Below are positions 9,242-27,918 of a DNA stretch of 64,000 nt, piece by piece. The stretch spans positions 39,102 to 103,101 of the forward strand of contig NZ_AKJS01000019.1 of NCBI RefSeq assembly GCF_000282215.1, read 5' to 3'. The DNA is from Pseudomonas sp. GM21. Lineage in GTDB: Bacteria > Pseudomonadota > Gammaproteobacteria > Pseudomonadales > Pseudomonadaceae. Position numbers and translations under genes: made by a program. The notes beneath the pieces are model-generated. The model made no database searches. It saw only the letters and a program-made list of their open reading frames with translations, and was not told the origin of the DNA. How positions within the stretch are numbered: the stretch's first letter is position 1; the number at the start of each line of letters is the position of its first letter.

Positions 9242-10120
9242 ATGACCCCTGATTTACTGAACCTGCCCCTCAAGGCAATCGCCCTCACCGCGCTCATGGC
9301 CAGCCTGTTGCCCGCCACCGCCCAGGCCGCCGCCCCACCGCAACCGGGCAAGGTCTTCAAGGACTGCCGCGACTGCCCGGAAATGGTGGTGCTGCCCGCC
9401 GGTACCTTCACCATGGGCACGCCGGACGATGAAGTCGGCCGCGAGCCCGACGAGGGGCCGATGCATGACGTGACCTTCGCCAAGCCGTTCGCCATGAGTC
9501 GCTTCCAGATCACCGCCGGCGAGTGGGACAGCTACGTGCGCGAGAGCGGCGTGACCATTGCCAACGGTGACACCCGACCGGGCCGCGAATGCGTCGCCAG
9601 CAAACCGCGTTATCCTCAGACGCCCCGCCAGCCAGCGGTGTGCATGAACTTCGATGACGTCAAAAACTACGTCGCCTGGCTGTCGAAAAAAACCGGGCAG
9701 ACGTACCGCATGGTCAGCGAAGCCCAACGCGAATACGCCGCGCGCGGTGGCACCAAAGGCCCGTTCCCCTTCCCGTTCGATGAAGGCAAGGAATACAGTA
9801 TCGCCAAACATGCCAACACCTATGGCCCGGCGGACGGTTTCAGCTACAGCTCGCCGGTGGGCAGCTACGCGCCGAACGCTTTCGGCATGTACGACATGCA
9901 CGGCAACGTTTACGAATGGGTCGAAGACTGCGAACACCCGAACTACGTCGGTGCGCCCACCGATGGCAGCGCGTGGCTGGAAGCCAACTGCGAAGCCGTG
10001 CGGATTCGCGGCAATGATTGGGGTGAAGCGCCGGTGTTCTCCCGCTCCGGCAACCGCAATAGCCAGTACCCGCAAGAGCGTGGGGACTGGATAGGCTTTC
10101 GCGTTGTGCGCGAGCTCTAA
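9242..10120 (+). CDS. pvdO: PvdO, FGE-fold protein finishing the pyoverdine chromophore
   Basis: 292-residue secreted protein with a Sec signal (LKAIALTALMASLLPATAQA, cleaved near residue 30) and a formylglycine-generating-enzyme/sulfatase-modifying-factor domain. Visible family marks are MVVLPAGTFTMGTPDDEVGR, ITAGEWDSYV, YRMVSEAQREYAARGG, MYDMHGNVYEWVEDC and the C-terminal GNRNSQYPQERGDWIGFRV. In P. aeruginosa and P. fluorescens PvdO is needed for oxidation of dihydropyoverdine to pyoverdine in the periplasm. It is last in the pvdMNO run and is followed by a 112-bp inverted repeat, then the independent pvdE promoter. Confidence 0.92.
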   Translation: MTPDLLNLPLKAIALTALMASLLPATAQAAAPPQPGKVFKDCRDCPEMVVLPAGTFTMGTPDDEVGREPDEGPMHDVTFAKPFAMSRFQITAGEWDSYVRESGVTIANGDTRPGRECVASKPRYPQTPRQPAVCMNFDDVKNYVAWLSKKTGQTYRMVSEAQREYAARGGTKGPFPFPFDEGKEYSIAKHANTYGPADGFSYSSPVGSYAPNAFGMYDMHGNVYEWVEDCEHPNYVGAPTDGSAWLEANCEAVRIRGNDWGEAPVFSRSGNRNSQYPQERGDWIGFRVVREL

Positions 10121-10135
10121 GCCTCGCGCCTCATT

Positions 10136-10247
10136 GATCGTTCCCACGCTCCGCGTGGGAATGCCGCCAGGGACGCTCCGCGTTCCGCTGGTGAATGTGA
10201 CGCAGAGCGTCACCGAATGCATTCCCACGCGGAGCGGGGGAACGATC
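10136..10247. repeat. GATCGTTCCCACGC-bounded inverted repeat, copy 2
   Basis: 112-bp element with inverted GATCGTTCCCACGCTCCGCG-type ends; inside it is a perfect GTGACGC-AGA-GCGTCAC hairpin at 10197-10213. It lies just after pvdO, and may act as a 3' stabiliser or attenuating hairpin. Confidence 0.82.
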
Positions 10248-10281
10248 AACCATCCCGCCCCACCGCCAGTCGGCACCCAGC

Positions 10282-10305
10282 TAAATTAAGCCTTCCACCA
10301 GACGT
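10282..10305 (+). promoter_or_regulatory. PvdS (iron-starvation sigma) box for pvdE
   Basis: TAAAT, 16 bases, CGT; CGT ends 41 bases before the pvdE ATG. It shows that pvdE has its own PvdS promoter rather than depending on pvdMNO read-through. Confidence 0.87.
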
Positions 10306-10346
10306 TCTACTGGGTATCTGCCTTTCCACCCAAGGAACTGTCCTCC

Positions 10347-11996
10347 ATGCCCCAGCCAACCCGTGGCGCCCTCGGCGAATTGTTCGCCCTGTTGAAACCC
10401 TTTCGGCTGATCGTCGCCGCGTCCATTTTCCTGGGCATGGTCGGAGGCTTGAGCGTCACGGTGTTGCTGGCGACCATCAACAACGCCCTGCATTCGGACA
10501 CCGGCCTGACCCAAGGCGTTGTCGCGCTGTTCGCTGGGCTGTGCCTGCTGGCGCTGCTGAGTTCGATCTGTTCCGACATCGGCACCAACTACGTCGGCCA
10601 GCACATCATTGCCAAGCTACGGAAAGAGCTGGGCGAAAAAGTCCTGTCGGCACCCATCGAACAGATCGAGCGCTACCGCAGCCACCGACTGATTCCGGTG
10701 CTGACCCACGACGTCGACACCATCAGCGACTTCGCCTTCGCCTTCGCACCGCTGGCGATTTCAGTGACGGTGACCTTGGGTTGCATGGGTTATCTGGCCA
10801 TTTTGTCGTGGCCGATGTTCCTGATCATGGTCGCGGCGATCCTGATCGGCACGGCGATTCAGGCCTACGCCCAGAGCAAAGGCGTGCTGGGTTTCATGGC
10901 CGCGCGCGAGGCCGAAGACGAACTGCAAAAGCACTACAACGCGATTGCCGAAGGTGCCAAGGAGTTGCGCATCCATCGCCCGCGCCGCCAGCGCATGTTT
11001 GTCTCGGGCATCAAGGCCACCGCCGAATTCATCTGCAATACACAAGTGCGTTCGATCAACACCTTCGTGATCGCCAAGACCTTTGGCTCGATGCTGTTCT
11101 TCGTGGTGATCGGCCTGGCGCTGGCCCTGCAAACCTTCTGGCCGAGTGCCGATAAAACCGTGATGAGCGGCTTTGTGCTGGTGCTGCTGTACATGAAAGG
11201 CCCGCTGGAACACTTGATCAGCACCCTGCCCATCGTCAGCCGTGCGCAGATTGCCTTCCGCCGCATCGCCGAACTGTCCGAGCAGTTTTCCACCCCCGAA
11301 CCGCATCTGCTGCTGAGCGATCAAGGGCCGATCAAACAAGCCGTGCACGAACTGAAACTGGCCGATGTGCGTTTCACCTTCCCGGCCGTTGAAGGTGTGG
11401 CGCCGTTCCAGCTCGGGCCGGTCAACCTGACGATCAAGCAAGGCGACATCACCTTTATCGTCGGCGAGAACGGTTGCGGCAAGACCACGTTGATCAAGTT
11501 GCTGCTGGGTTTGTACACGCCACAGCAGGGTGAAATCCGCGTTAATGGCCAGACCATCGACGCACAGAATCGCGATGACTATCGCCAGTTGTTCACCACG
11601 ATATTCGCCGACTACTACCTGTTCGATGACGTGGTCCAGGGCGACACGCACATTCCCGAAGACGCGAACACATACCTGCAACGGCTGGAGATCGCACACA
11701 AGGTCAGCGTCAAGGACGGCAGCTTCACCACCACCGATCTGTCCACCGGCCAGCGCAAACGCCTGGCGCTGGTCAACGCGTGGCTGGAGGAGCGTCCGGT
11801 GCTGGTGTTCGATGAATGGGCGGCCGACCAGGATCCGACCTTCCGCCGGATCTTCTACACCGAGCTGCTGCCGGACCTCAAACGCCTGGGCAAGACCATC
11901 ATCGTGATTTCCCACGATGACCGTTATTTCGATGTTGCCGATCAGTTGGTGCGTATGGAAAGCGGTCGGGTGGTCACCGAGTTCGCGCCTGCCTGA
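10347..11996 (+). CDS. pvdE: PvdE, inner-membrane ABC exporter of ferribactin
   Basis: 549-residue cyclic-peptide-type ABC exporter, the same length as P. aeruginosa PvdE. The N-terminal six-helix membrane domain begins with LIVAASIFLGMVGGLSVTVLL. The C-terminal ATPase has Walker A VGENGCGKTTLIK (about residue 371), signature LSTGQRKRLAL (about 466) and Walker B RPVLVFDEWAADQDP (about 483). It moves the acylated, still colourless precursor made by the cytoplasmic NRPSs into the periplasm, where PvdQ, PvdP, PvdM, PvdN and PvdO act. It has its own PvdS box and is followed by the fpvA leader region rather than by a co-transcribed gene. Confidence 0.95.
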   Translation: MPQPTRGALGELFALLKPFRLIVAASIFLGMVGGLSVTVLLATINNALHSDTGLTQGVVALFAGLCLLALLSSICSDIGTNYVGQHIIAKLRKELGEKVLSAPIEQIERYRSHRLIPVLTHDVDTISDFAFAFAPLAISVTVTLGCMGYLAILSWPMFLIMVAAILIGTAIQAYAQSKGVLGFMAAREAEDELQKHYNAIAEGAKELRIHRPRRQRMFVSGIKATAEFICNTQVRSINTFVIAKTFGSMLFFVVIGLALALQTFWPSADKTVMSGFVLVLLYMKGPLEHLISTLPIVSRAQIAFRRIAELSEQFSTPEPHLLLSDQGPIKQAVHELKLADVRFTFPAVEGVAPFQLGPVNLTIKQGDITFIVGENGCGKTTLIKLLLGLYTPQQGEIRVNGQTIDAQNRDDYRQLFTTIFADYYLFDDVVQGDTHIPEDANTYLQRLEIAHKVSVKDGSFTTTDLSTGQRKRLALVNAWLEERPVLVFDEWAADQDPTFRRIFYTELLPDLKRLGKTIIVISHDDRYFDVADQLVRMESGRVVTEFAPA

Positions 11997-12025
11997 AAAA
12001 AACTCTCTAGTCCAACGCACGCTTT

Positions 12026-12156
12026 GTAGCAGCTGGCGAAGCCTGCGTCCGGCTGCGTAGCAGTCGTCAATCCGTCTCGCGAGGTCTGGCTGATGCACCG
12101 TGAATTCTGATTTCACGACTGCTACGCAGCCGGACGCAGGCTTCGCCAGCTGCTAC
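12026..12156. repeat. Perfect 42-bp inverted repeat upstream of fpvA
   Basis: Positions 12026-12067 and 12115-12156 are exact reverse complements, separated by a 47-base spacer. This looks like a mobile REP-like or MITE-like hairpin, placed between pvdE and the fpvA Fur box. The 317-base pvdE-fpvA gap otherwise holds only an AT-rich tract (12195-12240) and the Fur-like site. Confidence 0.9.
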
Positions 12157-12251
12157 GGACCGCGTTGCAGCATCGCGGACTGGCACTTCCCTCCAATTCA
12201 ATTTTTTTAAATTTATTTCCCAGGTTTCTTTCCGGTTTTGCCTCCGCGCCC

Positions 12252-12270
12252 CGTCTTAATAATCATTCTT
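12252..12270 (+). promoter_or_regulatory. Candidate Fur box of fpvA
   Basis: The 19-mer centred on TAATAATCATTCTT matches the Fur consensus GATAATGATAATCATTATC at 12 of 19 positions, including the whole core ATAATCATT. It ends about 48 bases before the fpvA ATG, where Fur could cover the promoter. No PvdS box was found beside it. Confidence 0.6.
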
Positions 12271-12317
12271 ATTAACAATAACTCTACACAACATTTTTTC
12301 AGGAGCTCAGGTAAGTA

Positions 12318-14780
12318 ATGCGACCTCTACCACGCCGCACACCTCTCGCGTTGGCCGTACAGCGCCCGTCTTTGCATCGCACCCTGTTCACCAGCGTTCT
12401 GCTGACCGCCACCTTGCTGGGGAGCTCGATGGCCACTGCTGCACCTGTAAAAGTGAATGTTGCCGTCCAGCCGCTTTCCAACGCGCTGACCGAACTGGGC
12501 ATGCAGACCAACCTGCAAATCCTCTACAGCCCGGATCAGGTGGCGGGCATCAAGTCTCACGCGGTATCCGGTTCACTGGAGCCGTCCGACGCCTTGAAAG
12601 CGCTGTTGCAAGGCACTGGCATTTCGTTCCAGATCAATGGCAATACCGTGACCCTCGTGTCTGGCGGCGGCTCGGGTCTGCAACTGGGTGCAACCACCAT
12701 TTCCGGACAGGCCCTGGGCCTGACCACTGAAGACACCGGTTCATACACCACCGGCGCCACCACCACCGCGACCGGGCTGCCGCTGACCATTCGCGAAACC
12801 CCGCAAACGGTGACCGTGGTCACGCGTCAAATGATGGACGACCGTGGTGTGCAAAGCGTTGCCGACGCGTTACGCAACACGCCGGGTGTCACAACGCAGA
12901 AGTACGACAGTGACCGTACCGAGTTTTCCGCCCGCGGCTTTGCCATCACCAACTTTCAGTACGATGGCGTCAACATTCCCTACGACGGTGTCTACGGCGA
13001 AAACCCGAACAACGGCGACGACGCGGCCAGCCTCGACCACATCGAAGTCATCAAGGGCGCTACCGGCCTGATGACCGGCGCTGGCGACCCGTCCGCCACG
13101 GTCAACCTGATCCGCAAGAAGCCGACCAAGGACTTCAAGGCCTCGGTCAGCGCCACGGCCGGTTCCTGGGATAACTACCGTACAGAAGGCGACATTTCTG
13201 GCTCGCTGACCGATTCGGGCAACGTACGCGGTCGCTTTGTCGGCGCGTACCAGGACAAAGATTCGTATATGGATCACTACAGCCAGAAAAAAGACATCTA
13301 CTACGGCATCCTCGAAGCCGATTTGACGGACGACACCTTGCTGACGTTCGGCGTCGACAAGTCCAGCATCACCCCGCGTGGCAGTTCCTGGACCGGTAAT
13401 GCGCCGTACTTCACCGACGGCAGCCGTACCGACTTCTCGCGCAGTTTCAACCCGGGTGCCGACTGGAGCCGTCGTGATTTCGACAGCGTCACCTATTTCG
13501 CGTCGCTGGAACAAGCACTGGCCAACGGCTGGAAATTCAAGGCCAGCTTCGACCAGAAAACCACCGATCACGACACCCAACTGGCGTCGGCCAGCGGTGG
13601 CTCCGCCGACCCCGTTACCGGCGAGGGCAATTTCCTGTACTGGGGTCGCTGGGAAGGTCATCGCGTACAGAACTCCGGGGACGTCAACATCTCCGGGCCG
13701 TTTTCCCTGGGCGGTCGCGAGCATGAACTGGTGGCCGGCTTCATGGCTTCCCACTCGCGCCAGACGGGTGCAACCTACGACTCCAGCGCGTTTGAACTGG
13801 TGCCGGGCAGCATCTTTGACTGGGAAGGTCACCTGCCAAAACAGGAATTCCCGAAAAACGGCAAATACGAGCGCACCCAGAGCCAGAACGGACTTTACAT
13901 GGCCACCCGCCTGCGTCCGACCGACGACCTGTCGTTCATCCTCGGCGGCCGCCTGAGCACCTTCAAGTACAACGAAGACTACACCTACTATCCGGATGCA
14001 AACCTGACCGACACCCACGCCAGCTATAAGGAACATGGCGTCGTCACGCCCTACGCCGGGGTGGTCTATGACCTGAACGATGTTTACTCGGTCTATGCCA
14101 GCTACACCAAGATCTACCAGCCGCAAATTTACCAGGACATCACTGGCAAGACCCTCGACCCGGTTGAAGGCGACAGCTACGAAACCGGCATCAAGGCGGC
14201 TTATTTCGAAGGCAAACTGAACGCCAGCCTTGCCCTGTTCCAGATTGACCAGGACAACGTTGCCCAGTACGTCACCACCGACGTCAACACCGGCCGGGAC
14301 GTTTATGAAGCCATCTCTGGCGCCACCACCAAGGGTGTGGAACTGGAACTGGCCGGCGAACTGGCGAAGGACTGGAACGTATCGGCCGGCTACACCTACG
14401 CCCGTACTCGCGACAAGGATGAACAACGTATCTACGGTTTCCCGCTGGCCTCCAGCAAACCGGAACACGTGGTGCGTACGTTCACCACCTATCGCCTGCC
14501 TGGCACGCTGGACCAGTTCACCATCGGTGGTGGCGTCAGCTGGCAGAGCGCGTTTTACGGCCAGAGCTTCAGCCCGACCGCCGGCAACACCCTGCTCAAG
14601 CAAGGCGGCTACACCCTCGTGGACCTGATGACGCGCTACCAGTACGACGAGCACCTGAGCTTCACCGCCAATGCCAACAACGTCTTCGACAAGAAGTACA
14701 TGTCGGGCCTGGGCAACTTCGGCACGACCTTCTACGGCGAGCCGCGTAATCTGCAGATCATGGCGAAGTACGATTTCTGA
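12318..14780 (+). CDS. fpvA: FpvA, TonB-dependent ferripyoverdine receptor with signalling domain
   Basis: 820-residue outer-membrane receptor. The signal peptide ends near SSMATAA (about residue 42). Residues about 45-115 form the secretin/TonB N-terminal signalling domain (QPLSNALTELGMQTNLQILYS...), which in the family talks to the anti-sigma factor FpvR. The plug follows (about 155-280; RETPQTVTVVTRQMMDD, VIKGATGLMTGAGDPSATVNL), then a 22-strand barrel with the terminal aromatic residue (YDF). GGR and YETGIKAAYFEGKLNA are typical of siderophore receptors. It takes up iron-loaded pyoverdine, probably that made by the neighbouring synthetases. fpvI and fpvR are not beside it. A rho-independent terminator follows. 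Confidence 0.93.
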   Translation: MRPLPRRTPLALAVQRPSLHRTLFTSVLLTATLLGSSMATAAPVKVNVAVQPLSNALTELGMQTNLQILYSPDQVAGIKSHAVSGSLEPSDALKALLQGTGISFQINGNTVTLVSGGGSGLQLGATTISGQALGLTTEDTGSYTTGATTTATGLPLTIRETPQTVTVVTRQMMDDRGVQSVADALRNTPGVTTQKYDSDRTEFSARGFAITNFQYDGVNIPYDGVYGENPNNGDDAASLDHIEVIKGATGLMTGAGDPSATVNLIRKKPTKDFKASVSATAGSWDNYRTEGDISGSLTDSGNVRGRFVGAYQDKDSYMDHYSQKKDIYYGILEADLTDDTLLTFGVDKSSITPRGSSWTGNAPYFTDGSRTDFSRSFNPGADWSRRDFDSVTYFASLEQALANGWKFKASFDQKTTDHDTQLASASGGSADPVTGEGNFLYWGRWEGHRVQNSGDVNISGPFSLGGREHELVAGFMASHSRQTGATYDSSAFELVPGSIFDWEGHLPKQEFPKNGKYERTQSQNGLYMATRLRPTDDLSFILGGRLSTFKYNEDYTYYPDANLTDTHASYKEHGVVTPYAGVVYDLNDVYSVYASYTKIYQPQIYQDITGKTLDPVEGDSYETGIKAAYFEGKLNASLALFQIDQDNVAQYVTTDVNTGRDVYEAISGATTKGVELELAGELAKDWNVSAGYTYARTRDKDEQRIYGFPLASSKPEHVVRTFTTYRLPGTLDQFTIGGGVSWQSAFYGQSFSPTAGNTLLKQGGYTLVDLMTRYQYDEHLSFTANANNVFDKKYMSGLGNFGTTFYGEPRNLQIMAKYDF

Positions 14781-14794
14781 GGTGTAAGCTGAAA

Positions 14795-14834
14795 TAAAAA
14801 AATGCCCGCGTCGTGAGGTGCGGGCATTTTTTTT
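14795..14834 (+). terminator. Rho-independent terminator of fpvA
   Basis: AAAAAATGCCCGC pairs with GCGGGCATTTTTT, followed by T8; the A-run before the stem makes it usable in both directions. Confidence 0.9.
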
Positions 14835-14865
14835 GCCTGGCAGATGTGTGTTGGATGTCAGGCCG

Positions 14866-14945
14866 CCATCGCGAGCAGGCTCGCTCCCACAGGGGATCTG
14901 CGGTGTTCACGCGACCCTTGTGGGAGCGAGCCTGCTCGCGATAGC
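14866..14945. repeat. Pair of inverted REP elements
   Basis: CCATCGCGAGCAGGCTCGCT and its inverted partner (GAGCGAGCCTGCTCGCGAT) flank about 30 bases, between the convergent terminators of fpvA and the hydrolase gene. Confidence 0.88.
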
Positions 14946-14982
14946 AATAGTGGCCGCACCAGAAAGTCCCCATGCCTGGCAC

Positions 14983-15023
14983 AAAAAAACCGCCATCCCT
15001 AAACCAAGGAATGGCGGTTTTTT
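14983..15023 (-). terminator. Terminator of the alpha/beta hydrolase gene
   Basis: AAAAAACCGCCATCC and GGAATGGCGGTTTTTT form a stem with one bulge around a short loop; on the minus strand it ends in a T-run just after the hydrolase stop. Confidence 0.8.
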
Positions 15024-15032
15024 CAGTTCGGT

Positions 15033-15989
15033 TCAAACCCGAGAACGCACCCACCCCGCCACTTCCGAGTGAATCCCCGCAACCTCCGCCAACAACCCCG
15101 CCATGCGCATAAAGTCATGGGTCATGCCCGGTTGTTCCAGCAACGTCAGCTCATTCCCCGCCATACGCAGTCGATCGGCATACGCCAACCCTTCGTCATG
15201 CAACGGATCATGCCCCGCCAGGTATACCAACGCCGGGGCCAAACCCGACAGGTCCGCCGCCAGCAATGGCGAGCAGCGCCAGTCTGCGAGGTCCTGCGGC
15301 GTGCGCCCGTAGTGCGCGTAAAACCAGTCCAAAGTTGGTGTTTCCAGCAAATACCCCTCGGCGAAATCCCGATGCGAGGCGCGTTGGGTCGTCGCATCCG
15401 TCACCGGGTACAGCAACACTTGCGCCTTGGGTTTCAGCATCAGTTCCTCAGGCTCACGCACCGCCATGATCGACAACACCGTGGCCAGGGTCGCGCCCAC
15501 GCTGTCGCCGACCAACGCCACCCGATTCGCGTCCAGCCCCCGCGCGGCGCCTTCACGCACCAGCCAGTTGCCGGCATCGCAAGCATCCTGCACCGGCGTC
15601 GGGAAACGCCACTCAGGCGCCGAACGATAATCCACCGTCAACAGGGCAAAACCACCCTGCGAGGCCAATCGCCGACACAGCGCATCATGGGAATCAAGGC
15701 TGCCGACGACATAACCGCCGCCATGGAAATACAACACCACCGGCTGCAATCCCTCGACCGCTTGCCCGTCGCGATACAAGCGCGCCGGCAGGCTATGACC
15801 GTCGCGCGCAGCAAGGGTGAAGTGTTCGCAGGAAACACTGTCCAGCGGCACATCGAGAAACCCCGACGATGCTTCAAAATCGATCCGCGCCTGTTGCGGC
15901 GACTGTTCATGCATCGCGCGACTTTTGCCGGTCATCCGGCCGAACTCGGCGAGTTCGAGAAATGCTTCCAGTTCTGGCAATACGGCCAT
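15033..15989 (-). CDS. Alpha/beta hydrolase of the hormone-sensitive-lipase/GDXG family
   Basis: 318-residue cytoplasmic esterase-like protein with no signal peptide. The HSL oxyanion-hole motif FHGGGYVVG is at about residue 88, the nucleophile serine in VALVGDSVGATLA (GDSVG instead of the usual GDSAG) at about 160, the acid in LAGHDPLHDEG (about 258) and the catalytic histidine in PGMTHDFMRM (about 288). AAGGA eight bases before ATG 15989 supports the start. It is read in the same direction as pvdD, 166 bases downstream, with a strong hairpin in between. Its substrate is unknown. A role in trimming or hydrolysing pyoverdine or its acyl precursor is only a guess from position; a housekeeping esterase/acetyl-hydrolase is equally possible. 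Confidence 0.82.
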   Translation of the reverse strand: MAVLPELEAFLELAEFGRMTGKSRAMHEQSPQQARIDFEASSGFLDVPLDSVSCEHFTLAARDGHSLPARLYRDGQAVEGLQPVVLYFHGGGYVVGSLDSHDALCRRLASQGGFALLTVDYRSAPEWRFPTPVQDACDAGNWLVREGAARGLDANRVALVGDSVGATLATVLSIMAVREPEELMLKPKAQVLLYPVTDATTQRASHRDFAEGYLLETPTLDWFYAHYGRTPQDLADWRCSPLLAADLSGLAPALVYLAGHDPLHDEGLAYADRLRMAGNELTLLEQPGMTHDFMRMAGLLAEVAGIHSEVAGWVRSRV

Positions 15990-16046
15990 GGGAAAATCCT
16001 TCTACTCAAATAGATCGATACAAAATCTTGAAACGAGCGGAGATTT

Positions 16047-16135
16047 TGTGGGAGCTGTCGAGTGAAACGAGGCTGCGATCTTTTGATGTTGATCTTAAAA
16101 AGATCGCAGCCTCGTTTCACTCGACAGCTCCTACA
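16047..16135. repeat. 38-bp inverted repeat between pvdD and the hydrolase gene
   Basis: Arms 16047-16084 and 16098-16135 pair with one mismatch around a 13-base loop, and the loop side carries AAAAAG/CTTTTT. It can fold in RNA of either strand and probably ends or attenuates pvdD transcription; it resembles the dispersed GGAGCTGTCGAGTGAAACGA Pseudomonas repeat. Confidence 0.85.
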
Positions 16136-16155
16136 GGGGACCGTGGCGCTCCCGT

Positions 16156-27917
<11,762 letters not shown>

Positions 27918-27918
<1 letters not shown>

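Noticed and set aside
12208..12231. Possible PvdS box before fpvA
   Set aside because: TAAAT is followed after 16 bases by TTT, not CGT; no alternative spacing of 15-18 gives CGT.
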